A stretch of 64,000 bases of DNA from Lachnospiraceae bacterium (GTDB lineage Bacteria; Bacillota; Clostridia; Lachnospirales; Lachnospiraceae): the NCBI GenBank assembly GCA_022766245.1, contig JALEPL010000014.1, forward strand, positions 60,366 to 124,365. The letters are read 5' to 3'. The notes under the pieces were generated by a model. It searched no databases and was not told the DNA's origin. It saw only the letters and a list, made by a program, of their open reading frames with translations. This document shows positions 8,581 to 16,745 of this stretch, in pieces; within the stretch, counting starts at the first letter, position 1; every line of letters begins with the position of its first letter. The position numbers were made by a program, and so were the translations under genes.

Positions 8581-9513
8581 ATGAAGAAAAAGAGAGTTGT
8601 AATTGCGTTAGGGCATGAAGCGCTGGGAACGACCCTGCCGGAGCAGAAGAAGGCTACCAAGCTCACAGCAAAAGCTATCGCAGATTTTATTAAAGATGAT
8701 TACCAGGTGGTGCTTTCACACAGCAATGGTCCCCAGGTGGGAATGATTCATACTGCAATGGCTGAGTTTTGCAGAATTTATCCGGAGTACACAGCAACCC
8801 CCATGTCCGTGTGTTCTGCCATGAGTCAGGGCTATATCGGTTACGATTTACAGAATGCCATCCGCACGGAGCTTTTGAACCGTGGTATTTACAAGCCGGT
8901 TTCTACTGTGCTGACCCAGGTGACTGTGGATCCTTATGATGAGGCATTTTATCATCCTACCAAAATCATCGGCCGTGTGATGTCTGCAGAGGAGGCCGAG
9001 GCGGAGGAGAAAAAAGGAAACCATGTGGTGCAGCAGGGAGAGGGATACCGCAGAATTGTGGCAGCTCCCAAGCCCATGAATATTGTGGAAATCGATGCGA
9101 TCCGCGCATTGGCTGATGCGGATCAGGTGGTAATCGCAGCAGGCGGCGGCGGAATCCCGGTATTAGAGCAGGACAATAACTTAAAGGGTGCCAGCGCAGT
9201 GATCGAGAAGGATTTGGCAGCAGGAAAAATGGCAGATCTTCTGGATGCAGAGCAGTTCATCATCCTTACCAGTGTGGCGCGGGTTTGTGTAGACTACGGA
9301 ACTCCCGCTGAACAGCCTTTGGATGAGCTTACTGTGGAGCAGGCAAAACAGTACATGCAGGAGGGACAGTTCGAGGAGGGGACTATGCTGCCGAAGATTC
9401 AGGCGGCAGTGGACTATATCGGCAATTCCGCAGTGCGTACCGTGCTGATTGCAAACCTGGAGTCAGCTTTGGATGGAGTCAGCGGATTAAGAGGAACGCT
9501 GATTCACAAGTAA
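8581..9513 (+). CDS. arcC: Carbamate kinase
   Basis: It interconverts carbamoyl phosphate plus ADP with carbamate plus ATP. The 310-residue length is standard. The start at 8581 has GAGGAGG at 8566-8572; a longer in-frame start at 8554 lacks a site. Family signatures are VIALGHEALG at the N-terminus, SHSNGPQVG, the CSAMSQGYIGYDLQNA segment, VIAAGGGGIPV, and EKDLAAGKMADLLDAEQFIILTSV. No arginine deiminase (arcA) or ornithine transcarbamylase (arcB) gene is adjacent. The enzyme may therefore serve another carbamoyl-phosphate route such as agmatine or purine degradation encoded elsewhere. Confidence 0.93.
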   Translation: MKKKRVVIALGHEALGTTLPEQKKATKLTAKAIADFIKDDYQVVLSHSNGPQVGMIHTAMAEFCRIYPEYTATPMSVCSAMSQGYIGYDLQNAIRTELLNRGIYKPVSTVLTQVTVDPYDEAFYHPTKIIGRVMSAEEAEAEEKKGNHVVQQGEGYRRIVAAPKPMNIVEIDAIRALADADQVVIAAGGGGIPVLEQDNNLKGASAVIEKDLAAGKMADLLDAEQFIILTSVARVCVDYGTPAEQPLDELTVEQAKQYMQEGQFEEGTMLPKIQAAVDYIGNSAVRTVLIANLESALDGVSGLRGTLIHK

Positions 9514-9525
9514 GATAGGAAAAAC

Positions 9526-11460
9526 ATGAATTTATTAACAGCGGATCATATTACAAAATCATATACAGGAAGAAAGCTTTTCGATGAGGCATCCTTTTAC
9601 CTGCAGGAAGGAGAGAAGGTTGGAATTGTTGGAATCAATGGAACCGGCAAGTCCACCCTTTTGAAAATTCTTGCTGGTCTGGAGGAGCCTGACGAGGGCA
9701 GTGTTACAAAGGCCGGACATGCGGTGATTCGGTATCTGCCGCAAATGCCGGCCTTTGACCCGGATAAGACCGTTCTGGAGAGCGTTCTGGAACTGGCCGG
9801 GCAGCATTCCGCCGAGGATGGTCATGCCGGGCAGGACTACACAGGGGAATACGTTCAGGAAAAATGGAATCTGGAAAGTGCTGCCAAAAGCATGCTGACC
9901 AGACTGGGCGTGTATAATTTCGAGGAAACCACCGGACACTTATCCGGAGGAGAGAAAAAGCGCTTAGCTTTGGTGGCAGTGCTTTTGACTCCTTGTGACA
10001 TTTTGCTTTTGGACGAGCCTACCAACCATTTGGATGCGGACATGGCAGAATGGCTGGAGGATTATCTGCGGTCATGGAAGGGAGCCATGCTGATGGTGAC
10101 CCATGACCGCTATTTTCTGGACAGTGTGTGCAACCGGATTGCAGAAGTAGACAAAGGAAAAATCTACAGTTACCAGGAGAACTATTCCGGCTATCTGATG
10201 CTGAAGCAGGAGAGGATGGATATGGCGGTGGCTGCGGAGCGAAAAAGACAGTCGATTCTTAGAAAGGACATTGCCTGGATGCAGCGGGGAGCCAGAGCCA
10301 GATCCACCAAGCAGAAGGCCCATATCAAACGGTATGAGGAATTGAAAAACCAATCAGGGCCGCAGTTTGATGAGCAGGTGCAGATGGGTTCTATTTCCAG
10401 CCGCATGGGAAGAACCACGGTGGAGCTTCACCACATCAGCAAATCCTTTGGAGACCGGGAACTGATTCAGGATTTCAGCTATATTTTCCTGAAAAATGAC
10501 CGGGTAGGATTTGTAGGGCATAATGGCTGTGGGAAGACCACGCTGATGAAAATTATTGATGGCAGAATGCAGCCGGATCAGGGAGAAATTGTCATTGGAC
10601 AGACCATTCGCATCGGCTATTATACCCAGGAGATCGACAAGGATGAAAAGGCCGGTATTGCCTACATGGATCCAAATATGAAGGTCATCGATTATATTCG
10701 GAATACCGCAGAGTATGTACGGACGGAGGAGGGGCTGGTGTCGGCATCGGCCATGCTGGAACGGTTTTTGTTCCCGCCGGAGGCACAGTACAGTCTCATC
10801 GGGAAGCTTTCCGGAGGGGAAAAAAGGCGTTTGAATCTGCTTCGTGTATTGATGGAGGCTCCAAATGTGCTGATTTTAGATGAGCCCACCAACGACTTGG
10901 ATGTGACGACGCTTTCCATTTTAGAGGATTATCTGGACAGCTATCAGGGCATCGTCATCACCGTATCCCATGACCGGTATTTTCTGGATCGAATCGTCGG
11001 CCGGATTTTTGCATTTGAACCGGATGGAATCCGGCAGTATGAGGGAGGCTACACGGATTATCTGGGAAAACGCCCCGCACCGGTGGATAATCGGGATGGC
11101 AGAAATCCATCTCCCGCGGAGGGAAAAGGACAGATTCAGGCGAGCAGCTCATCTGCAGGAAGTTTACAGGAAGACAGTTCTGCAGAAAAAGCAGATGCAC
11201 GGTCCACCTGGAAGAGCGGGCGCAAGCTGAAATTCACCTATCAGGAACAGAAGGATTACGAAGTCATCGAGGAGGAGATTGCGGCCTGTGAAAAACGATT
11301 GGAGGAGATCGATAACGAGATGGCTCAATGCGCCAGGGATTTTGTGAAGCTGGGGGAACTGACCAGGGAGAAACAGTCGGTGGAGGACACCCTGGAGCAA
11401 AAGCTGGAGCGCTGGGAATATTTGGAGGAGCTGGCCGCAAAAATTCGGCAACAGTCATAA
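9526..11460 (+). CDS. ABC-F family ATPase (ribosome-associated type)
   Basis: The 644-residue soluble protein has two ABC ATPase domains without membrane segments. Domain 1 shows GINGTGKSTLL, LSGGEKKRLAL and LLDEPTNHLD; domain 2 shows GHNGCGKTTLM, LSGGEKRRLNLL and LILDEPTNDLD. The ABC-F linker between them (about 210-290) is basic and helical. A charged C-terminal extension (about 530-640) follows, including a coiled coil at about 575-640. ABC-F proteins act on the ribosome as translation factors or antibiotic-protection factors. The presence in a housekeeping setting suggests a YdiF/Uup-like factor rather than a resistance determinant, but the subfamily cannot be fixed by eye. Confidence 0.9.
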   Translation: MNLLTADHITKSYTGRKLFDEASFYLQEGEKVGIVGINGTGKSTLLKILAGLEEPDEGSVTKAGHAVIRYLPQMPAFDPDKTVLESVLELAGQHSAEDGHAGQDYTGEYVQEKWNLESAAKSMLTRLGVYNFEETTGHLSGGEKKRLALVAVLLTPCDILLLDEPTNHLDADMAEWLEDYLRSWKGAMLMVTHDRYFLDSVCNRIAEVDKGKIYSYQENYSGYLMLKQERMDMAVAAERKRQSILRKDIAWMQRGARARSTKQKAHIKRYEELKNQSGPQFDEQVQMGSISSRMGRTTVELHHISKSFGDRELIQDFSYIFLKNDRVGFVGHNGCGKTTLMKIIDGRMQPDQGEIVIGQTIRIGYYTQEIDKDEKAGIAYMDPNMKVIDYIRNTAEYVRTEEGLVSASAMLERFLFPPEAQYSLIGKLSGGEKRRLNLLRVLMEAPNVLILDEPTNDLDVTTLSILEDYLDSYQGIVITVSHDRYFLDRIVGRIFAFEPDGIRQYEGGYTDYLGKRPAPVDNRDGRNPSPAEGKGQIQASSSSAGSLQEDSSAEKADARSTWKSGRKLKFTYQEQKDYEVIEEEIAACEKRLEEIDNEMAQCARDFVKLGELTREKQSVEDTLEQKLERWEYLEELAAKIRQQS

Positions 11461-11517
11461 CGTTCACAGTGGATGTTGTGGAGCAAATAAAATCATTTTT
11501 CAAGGAGGAGTTTTCTT

Positions 11518-12906
11518 ATGAACGAAAGAAGTGAAGCAATCCGTGATGCCAGAACTTTAGGCATCCCAAAGATGCTGCTGCTGGGTCTGCAGCATATGTT
11601 TGCCATGTTTGGCGCAACCATTTTAGTACCGATTCTGGTAAATGGATACTTTGAAGGAGAGGGGCTTTCTATTCAGGTGACCCTGATCTGTGCAGGTTTG
11701 GGAACGTTGTTTTTCCATCTTTGCTCTAAGCTTAAGGTGCCTGCATTTTTGGGTTCGTCCTTTGCATTTCTGGGTGGATTTGCCACCGTTGCAAACTTAA
11801 ATACCGGTATTTTCGCAGACATGACCATGGGCGAGAAGCTGCCCTATGCCTGCGGCGGTATCGTGGTGGCCGGCGCACTGTATCTGGTGCTTGCACTGGT
11901 GATTAAGCTGGTAGGTGTGAAAAAAGTAATGCGTTTCCTGCCGCCGGTTGTGACCGGACCGATTATTATCTGCGTGGGACTGTCCCTGGCACCTTCCGCA
12001 GTGAGCAATGCATCCACCAACTGGCTCTTAGCCATCATTGCATTGGTGGTAATTGTGATTTTCAACATCTGGGGAAAAGGAATGTTTCGTATCATCCCCA
12101 TTTTGCTGGGTGTGGTGATTGCCTATGTGGTGGCACTGGTGATGCACCTTTGCGGGCTGACCAACCCGGATGGAACTGCTATTTTGAATTTTGCCGGAGT
12201 GGCTTCTGCCAGCTGGGTAGGATTGCCTCCGTTCCAGCTGTGCAAGTTTGACATTACCGCTATCTTGGTTATGGCACCCATTGCATTGGCTACCATGATG
12301 GAGCATATCGGTGATATGTCAGCGATTTCCGCAACCGTCGGCGAGAATTTCATGGAGGATCCGGGTCTTCACAGAACATTGATCGGTGATGGACTGGCTA
12401 CTTCCTTTTCTGCTATGTTCGGCGGACCTGCAAATACCACTTACGGCGAGAATACCGGTGTGCTGGAGCTGAGCCGGGTACACGATCCCAGAGTTATACG
12501 GATTGCAGCATGTTTTGCTATTTTGCTCAGCTTTATTCCTAAGGTGGCTGGGGTGATTGGTTCTATGCCTTCTGCCATCATCGGTGGTGTCAGCTTTATG
12601 CTGTACGGAATGATTTCTGCCATCGGAATCCGAAATCTGGTGGAGAATCACGTGGACTTTACCAAGTCACGCAACCTGATCATTGCAGCCGTGATTATGG
12701 TATGTGGTTTAGGTTTCTCAAATGGTCTGACTTTCACTGTATTTGGAACGTCTATTACGCTGACCGGTCTGGCTATTGCAGCTCTGGCTGGTATTCTCTT
12801 AAATGCTGTTCTGCCCGGAAAGGATTATCATTTTGGCGAGGATCCCAAGGCAGATGCAAACCGTGGGCTGGATATGAATCCCATTACAGATGAGGATCTG
12901 AGATAA
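11518..12906 (+). CDS. uraA: Uracil permease, NCS2 family
   Basis: This 462-residue polytopic membrane protein is a nucleobase-cation symporter. The N-terminal LLGLQHMFAMFGATILVP segment and the later MAPIALATMMEHIGDMSAI and GGPANTTYGENTGVLELSRV segments are hallmarks of UraA/PyrP uracil:proton symporters, with Glu residues in the MMEHIGD and YGENTG motifs contacting uracil and proton. The start at 11518 has AAGGAGGAG just upstream. It brings uracil into the cell for pyrimidine salvage, which complements the pyr genes at 32-37 kb. A xanthine permease is the main alternative but fits less well. Confidence 0.9.
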   Translation: MNERSEAIRDARTLGIPKMLLLGLQHMFAMFGATILVPILVNGYFEGEGLSIQVTLICAGLGTLFFHLCSKLKVPAFLGSSFAFLGGFATVANLNTGIFADMTMGEKLPYACGGIVVAGALYLVLALVIKLVGVKKVMRFLPPVVTGPIIICVGLSLAPSAVSNASTNWLLAIIALVVIVIFNIWGKGMFRIIPILLGVVIAYVVALVMHLCGLTNPDGTAILNFAGVASASWVGLPPFQLCKFDITAILVMAPIALATMMEHIGDMSAISATVGENFMEDPGLHRTLIGDGLATSFSAMFGGPANTTYGENTGVLELSRVHDPRVIRIAACFAILLSFIPKVAGVIGSMPSAIIGGVSFMLYGMISAIGIRNLVENHVDFTKSRNLIIAAVIMVCGLGFSNGLTFTVFGTSITLTGLAIAALAGILLNAVLPGKDYHFGEDPKADANRGLDMNPITDEDLR

Positions 12907-12925
12907 GCAAAGAGGAAATGGAATT

Positions 12926-13471
12926 ATGTGGGATAAGATGATTGAGATAGATGGACAGAGTTTAATATGGATTCAGGAGAATCTGCGATTTGCATTTCTC
13001 ACCCCTATTATGGAATTTATCACGCATCTGGGGGATGCGGGGATTTTCTGGATTCTTCTCACCCTGGGGCTTTTGATTTTCAAGAAGACACGAAGGGTGG
13101 GGGTCATGTCTGCAGTGGCTCTGCTGGGTGCGCTGATCATTGACAATATCATTCTGAAAAATCTGGTGGGGCGGATTCGCCCCTACGAAGTGGTGGATGG
13201 ACTGCAGTGTCTCATCGGGGCGCAGAAGGATTTCTCCTTCCCGTCGGGACACACCGGAAGCTCTTTCGCCTCCGCTGTGGTATGTTTCAAAGAACTGCCT
13301 AAGCGTTACGGTATCCCACTTCTGGTGCTGGCGTTCCTCATTGCGTTTTCCCGACTCTATGTGGGTGTACATTATCCCACGGACGTGCTGGCAGGAATGG
13401 TGATTGGAACAATGCTGGCATTATTGTCCTGTAAAATAGTAAATCAGACAGGAAAGAAAACTCCTGCCTGA
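12926..13471 (+). CDS. PAP2 family membrane phosphatase
   Basis: The 181-residue protein has about five membrane segments. It carries the three phosphatase motifs in order: KNLVGRIRP (KxxxxxxRP), PSGHTGS (PSGH) and SRLYVGVHYPTDV (SRxxxxxHxxxD). PAP2 enzymes of this size act on lipid phosphates, for example undecaprenyl pyrophosphate (BcrC-like) or phosphatidylglycerol phosphate. The substrate is not shown by the sequence. The gene lies 19 bp after uraA and ends at a bidirectional terminator shared with the convergent cyclophilin gene. Confidence 0.88.
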   Translation: MWDKMIEIDGQSLIWIQENLRFAFLTPIMEFITHLGDAGIFWILLTLGLLIFKKTRRVGVMSAVALLGALIIDNIILKNLVGRIRPYEVVDGLQCLIGAQKDFSFPSGHTGSSFASAVVCFKELPKRYGIPLLVLAFLIAFSRLYVGVHYPTDVLAGMVIGTMLALLSCKIVNQTGKKTPA

Positions 13472-13484
13472 TACATTAAAAAGA

Positions 13485-13512
13485 GGGCCGTCTGTGAGAC
13501 AGCCCCTTTTTT
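13485..13512. terminator. Bidirectional terminator between PAP2 and cyclophilin genes
   Basis: GGGC and GTCT (13485-13493) pair with AGAC and GCCC (13497-13505) with one mismatch. A-rich sequence on the left and six T residues on the right allow use from both strands. Confidence 0.8.
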
Positions 13513-13520
13513 ATTTTTTA

Positions 13521-14042
13521 TTAAACAGTTTCCGGTTCCGGGTAGGAAACGCCGAAGGTCTCCACGGTGACTTTTGTCATACGTTGATCCTGCATGGGAC
13601 GATCGCTGTAGTCGGTGTGTACCTCAGCAATTTTATTTACCACATCCATTCCTTCGATGATCTTTCCGAAGGCTGCGTATGCGCCGTCTAAGTGTGGGGC
13701 ATTTTTATGCATAATGAAGAATTGGGATCCGGCGGAATCCGGAATCATGGTGCGGGCCATGGAAAGCACGCCCTCCGTATGCTTTAGATCATTTTTGAAT
13801 CCATTCTGGGAGAATTCACCCTTGATGCTGTAGCCCGGGCCGCCGGTTCCGTTTCCATCCGGATCGCCACCCTGCAGCATGAAGCCTTTGATTACCCGGT
13901 GGAAGATTACACCGTCATAAAAGCCCTTATTGATCAGGCTGATGAAGTTGTTTACTGTGTTGGGGGCAATCTCAGGATACAGCTCTGCCTTCATGATATC
14001 CCCGTTTTCCATCTCAATTGTAACAATTGGATTCTGTGCCAT
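13521..14042 (-). CDS. Peptidyl-prolyl cis-trans isomerase, cyclophilin type
   Basis: The 173-residue protein is a single cyclophilin domain without a signal peptide, so it acts in the cytoplasm. Active-site motifs are VIFHRVIKGFMLQGGDPDG (catalytic Arg in FHRV), SQFFIMHKNAPHLDGAYAAFG and a C-terminal MTKVTVE strand. The start at 14042 follows AGAGAGGAA on the - strand; a longer start at 14081 has no good site. It is one of only three - strand genes here. A dispersed hairpin repeat lies 70 nt upstream in its own sense orientation. Confidence 0.95.
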   Translation of the reverse strand: MAQNPIVTIEMENGDIMKAELYPEIAPNTVNNFISLINKGFYDGVIFHRVIKGFMLQGGDPDGNGTGGPGYSIKGEFSQNGFKNDLKHTEGVLSMARTMIPDSAGSQFFIMHKNAPHLDGAYAAFGKIIEGMDVVNKIAEVHTDYSDRPMQDQRMTKVTVETFGVSYPEPETV

Positions 14043-14112
14043 AGTTTCCTCTCTTTCTGAAGTGCCGTAGATTACGGTCACTTGTCATGTGTATTTGTGA
14101 CTTTGATTTTTT

Positions 14113-14139
14113 GCAACTATTCAGCTCCTTCATAGTTAC
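14113..14139 (-). repeat. GAAGG-loop hairpin repeat upstream of the cyclophilin gene
   Basis: Read on the - strand: GTAACTAT, loop GAAGGAGCTGA, ATAGTTGC. Seven of eight stem positions pair, with a G-T at the eighth. It is the only copy on the - strand and it precedes a - strand gene. Confidence 0.7.
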
Positions 14140-14141
14140 GA

Positions 14142-14183
14142 GCGCAAATCCATGCTAAATTTGCTTTGCAAATGGATTTGCGC
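14142..14183. repeat. 12-bp inverted repeat
   Basis: GCGCAAATCCAT (14142-14153) and ATGGATTTGCGC (14172-14183) form a perfect 12-bp stem around an 18-nt loop. There is no T tract, so it is not an obvious terminator. It directly abuts the hairpin repeat at 14113-14139. Confidence 0.6.
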
Positions 14184-14234
14184 TTGCAAAATATACTTTT
14201 TGATACGGAATCCGCAGTAAATGCGTATGCCTAC

Positions 14235-14263
14235 TGAACAGATACGATTTTTCTTGCTATAAT
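14235..14263 (+). promoter_or_regulatory. Promoter for the GNAT gene
   Basis: TGAACA (14235-14240), 17-nt spacer, TATAAT (14258-14263) with an extended TGC before it. The -35 region lies inside a decayed copy of the hairpin repeat (right arm GAACAGATAC). Confidence 0.55.
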
Positions 14264-14324
14264 AAATAGTCACAGTTATTAAATATACTATCGAAAAATA
14301 TCACAGACGTAAAGGATTTTATTT

Positions 14325-15233
14325 ATGAATATGTTTCGTTATTTTTTATACGACGAGAAATTGCTCGATGTCCCTATGGAAAAAGAATATTGGAAAAACC
14401 TTCACCGGAGTCTGCAGGAGGCGGGAGTTGTCTGCGTTCCCGTGGATAAACATGGAAAAATCTCTCCGGACTGGGAGAAAAATCTTGTGACTGGGACAAA
14501 AGCGCAGCAGACAGAAATCGAACCAGGTCAGTGCCTCATGCTGGCTATGACAGGGCAGCAGGTGACCTATGCCAAGGAGCATTTCATACCTGTACTGGGA
14601 CTGGAGCTTCCGGGACAGGAGCAGCTGTCCGGCGTGCAAATGCTTCTTCTTGGTCTGGAAGATCTGGATGTGGATTTCCTGCAAAAGCAGTTCCAACGCT
14701 GTCTTGGCATTCCATGGGATATTTTATCTACTCCGCGGTGCCTGGTCCGTGAGCTGGAACTGGCTGACCTGCCGGAGCTGTTTGCCCTTTATGAGAAGCC
14801 CCATGTGACGGATTATCTGGAACCGTTGTATGTCTATGATGAAGAAAAAATCTATCAGCAGGAGTATATTGCCAATGTCTATGGATATTTTGGATATGGT
14901 ATGTGGCTGGTACGGCATCGTGATACCGGGGAATTAATCGGTCGGGCTGGAGTGGAGCAGCGCATTGTGGGGGACGAGACCCAGCTGGAGCTGGGGTATG
15001 TGTTTGCACCGGAGTATTGGCATCAGGGCTATGCCACGGAGGTATGTACCGCAATCCTGGAATGGGTGCACCGTCATCTGGACTTTGACCGGGTGGAAGC
15101 TATGGTGGAGCCGGGAAATGAAGCATCGGTCCGTCTGCTTCTGCGTTTGGGCTTTTCTGATATGGGCACAGCAACTCGGGACGGAAAGAAATTTTTACAT
15201 TATCGCATGATTTTATCGGATGTGGGCGCATAA
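14325..15233 (+). CDS. GNAT acetyltransferase with an uncharacterised N-terminal domain
   Basis: The 302-residue protein has two parts. Residues about 135-300 form a RimJ/RimL-like GNAT domain: LELADLPELFALYEKPHV, YGMWLVRHRDTGELIGRAG, LELGYVFAPEYWHQGYATE (acetyl-CoA loop) and NEASVRLLLRLGF. The first 130 residues are not part of GNAT; they start FRYFLYDEKLLDVP and contain a CLMLAMTGQQVTYAKE segment that may be a small Rossmann-like or HAD-like unit. The acceptor amine is unknown. A similar two-part layout exists in Lachnospiraceae proteins, but I could not assign a function to the first half. Confidence 0.75.
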   Translation: MNMFRYFLYDEKLLDVPMEKEYWKNLHRSLQEAGVVCVPVDKHGKISPDWEKNLVTGTKAQQTEIEPGQCLMLAMTGQQVTYAKEHFIPVLGLELPGQEQLSGVQMLLLGLEDLDVDFLQKQFQRCLGIPWDILSTPRCLVRELELADLPELFALYEKPHVTDYLEPLYVYDEEKIYQQEYIANVYGYFGYGMWLVRHRDTGELIGRAGVEQRIVGDETQLELGYVFAPEYWHQGYATEVCTAILEWVHRHLDFDRVEAMVEPGNEASVRLLLRLGFSDMGTATRDGKKFLHYRMILSDVGA

Positions 15234-15260
15234 TTTGGTCTCATCTTCATATATTCAAAT

Positions 15261-15317
15261 GTAACTATTCAGAACCCCATTCGCAAAACCGCTGCTTCGC
15301 AGCTTCCTTTTTGCTCA
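15261..15317 (-). repeat. Dispersed palindromic repeat, long form (copy 1)
   Basis: This 57-bp stretch is the reverse complement of 48844-48900 with 2 mismatches. It starts GTAACTATTCAGAACCCC and contains the inner hairpin GCTGC-TTC-GCAGC. It lies about 30 bp after the GNAT gene. No coding function is seen. Confidence 0.8.
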
Positions 15318-15348
15318 TGTGGTTACTTCGCCAAAGAAATTTGTAACC

Positions 15349-15517
15349 GTTCAGAGCCAAGTAAAATTCAAATGAAAATGCGATGAATGCTTGCATTCAT
15401 GAGTATTTTTTCTTTGAATTTTATTTGGCGGATACGCCACACCGAGAAAACGTTTGTTTTCGAGGTTGGCTCTGAACATGATTCGCAATTTTATGAAAAT
15501 TGCCTTGGCTCTGAATA
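15349..15517. repeat. Nested palindromic composite element
   Basis: GTTCAGAGCCAA (15349-15360) pairs with TTGGCTCTGAAC (15466-15477). Inside it, 15356-15372 pairs with 15413-15429 (16 of 17 bases), and ATGAATGC pairs with GCATTCAT at the tip. A further half-copy, GGCTCTGAATAGTTAC, ends at about 15521. Together with 15261-15317 this fills the 337-bp gap between the GNAT gene and the next CDS. There is no open frame in it. Confidence 0.7.
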
Positions 15518-15570
15518 GTTACATCAAATAAGCCTTTGGGTGTACAGCACAGAAAAGAGGAGGATTATAT

Positions 15571-15951
15571 ATGGAGAAAATTGGAAAAAGTCGTGTGTCC
15601 CGCACACCGGTATCTCTGGTGAAGGTTCTGCTGGCCATGTACATTCTCACCGGAATACTGCTGCTGATTCTGGCTGCAGTACTGTATCGGTTCCGGCTGT
15701 CGGAGCAGGTGGTGAATATCGGTATCATTGCTATATACATACTGGTGGGATTTGCCGGTGGATTTCTGGTAGGAAAACTGCAGGGAAGCAGGAAATTTCT
15801 CTGGGGAGCAATCATCGGTCTGCTGTATTTTGTCCTGCTATTGCTGGTGTCCCTGTTAATCTGGCATGAAGTCCAGTCCGGAATCATCCACGGCATCACA
15901 ACATTGGCGCTGTGTACCATGTCCGGAATGCTGGGCGGTATGCTCAGTTAG
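15571..15951 (+). CDS. Small four-TM membrane protein, TIGR04086-like
   Basis: The 126-residue protein has a basic N-terminus (KIGKSRVSRTPVS) and four predicted membrane segments at about 17-40, 47-70, 75-98 and 103-125, rich in Gly (GFAGGFLVGKLQGS; GMLGGMLS). The length, topology and position just upstream of a SCIFF locus match the TIGR04086 membrane protein family as I recall it. AGGAGG sits 7 nt before the ATG. No enzymatic motif is visible and no function is known. Confidence 0.6.
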   Translation: MEKIGKSRVSRTPVSLVKVLLAMYILTGILLLILAAVLYRFRLSEQVVNIGIIAIYILVGFAGGFLVGKLQGSRKFLWGAIIGLLYFVLLLLVSLLIWHEVQSGIIHGITTLALCTMSGMLGGMLS

Positions 15952-16016
15952 ATGGATAATTATAACAGATGCATAAAGAAAATAATTTCATACATGATGA
16001 GGCCACAAGAATCATA

Positions 16017-16410
16017 GGTATGAAAGCTGATTAGAGGGAGAAAGCAATTTTCATACCTGTCGAAGTCAAAAGAGTCAATAGGTATGAAAGCTGATTAGAG
16101 GGAGAAAGCAATTTTCATACCTGTCGAAGTCAAAAGAGTCAATAGGTATGAAAGCTGATCAGAGGGAGGAACCAATTCATACCTGTTGATGTCTAAGAGA
16201 GTCAATAGGTATGAAAGCTGATCAGAGGGGAGGGAAAGTTTTTCATACCTGTTGACGTCTAAAAGAGGAGATAGGTATGAAAGTTGATGAGAGGGGGGCA
16301 AAAGATATTCATACCAGTTGATGTCTAAGAGAGTCAGTAAGTATGAAAGCTGATTAGAGTGAGGAAAAAATTCATACCTGTCGAAGTCAAAAGGGATAAT
16401 AGGTATGAAA
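16017..16410. repeat. Tandem array of about six 62-66 bp units, each with a hairpin
   Basis: Units begin GGTATGAAA at 16017, 16081, 16145, 16208, 16274 and 16340 (first base changed), with a partial unit at 16402. Each unit contains GGTATGAA and TTCATACC, an 8-bp inverted repeat around about 25 purine-rich bases, then a linker like TGTCGAAGTCAAAAGAGTCA. The first two units are identical and later ones diverge in the hairpin loop. The array fills the gap between the small membrane protein gene and scfA. There are no unique spacers, so it is not CRISPR. No gene is seen in it. Confidence 0.9.
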
Positions 16411-16500
16411 AACAATTTGGGTGGTGGCAGAATGACAATTCCCATGTTATTACACAGTGCCATTCAGACACAGATTTGTAAAAAGGGAGTTAAAAAAGGC

Positions 16501-16529
16501 TTTTCAGATAGAAAATCCTGTGTTATACT
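16501..16529 (+). promoter_or_regulatory. Promoter for scfA
   Basis: TTTTCA (16501-16506), 17-nt spacer, TATACT (16524-16529) with TG two bases before it. It gives a leader of about 30 nt to the scfA start codon. Confidence 0.5.
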
Positions 16530-16566
16530 ACAAAAAGATATTGATTCTTGGAAAGGAGAATACACC

Positions 16567-16710
16567 ATGAAGCATGTAAAGACTTTAAGCACAAGAAGAT
16601 TACAGAGCACCGTAAAAAAAGGTGGATGTGGTGAGTGCCAGACATCCTGCCAGTCAGCATGTAAGACTTCCTGCACAGTAGGAAACCAGACATGTGAGCA
16701 CTGCAAATAA
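16567..16710 (+). CDS. scfA: SCIFF peptide precursor (six-cysteine ranthipeptide)
   Basis: This 47-residue peptide is the ribosomally made precursor of the SCIFF ranthipeptide, conserved across Clostridia. It begins MKHVKTLSTRRLQST and then has the invariant core GGCGECQTSCQSACKTSC followed by TVGNQTC. Cysteines are at 21, 24, 28, 32, 36 and 43, plus an extra one at 46 (CEHCK end). The radical SAM maturase ScfB links Cys side chains to nearby residues by thioether bonds. AAGGAG at 16554-16559 supports the start. The maturase gene follows 160 bp downstream. The peptide's biological role is not settled. Confidence 0.96.
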   Translation: MKHVKTLSTRRLQSTVKKGGCGECQTSCQSACKTSCTVGNQTCEHCK

Positions 16711-16745
16711 TCATAGCGGTGATAGAGTGAATACAACTCAGTAGA

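Noticed and set aside
9526..11460. Antibiotic resistance ABC-F gene
   Set aside because: No leader peptide or attenuator, and no resistance context; a housekeeping ABC-F factor fits better.
16017..16410. CRISPR-like appearance of the repeat array
   Set aside because: The whole unit is repeated with no unique spacers, the unit is too long, and no cas genes are near.
16095..16463. Open - strand frame of 122 codons with a repeating peptide
   Set aside because: It arises from the ~64-bp tandem repeat (units near a multiple of three) and lacks a ribosome site and homology; it is a shadow of the repeats.
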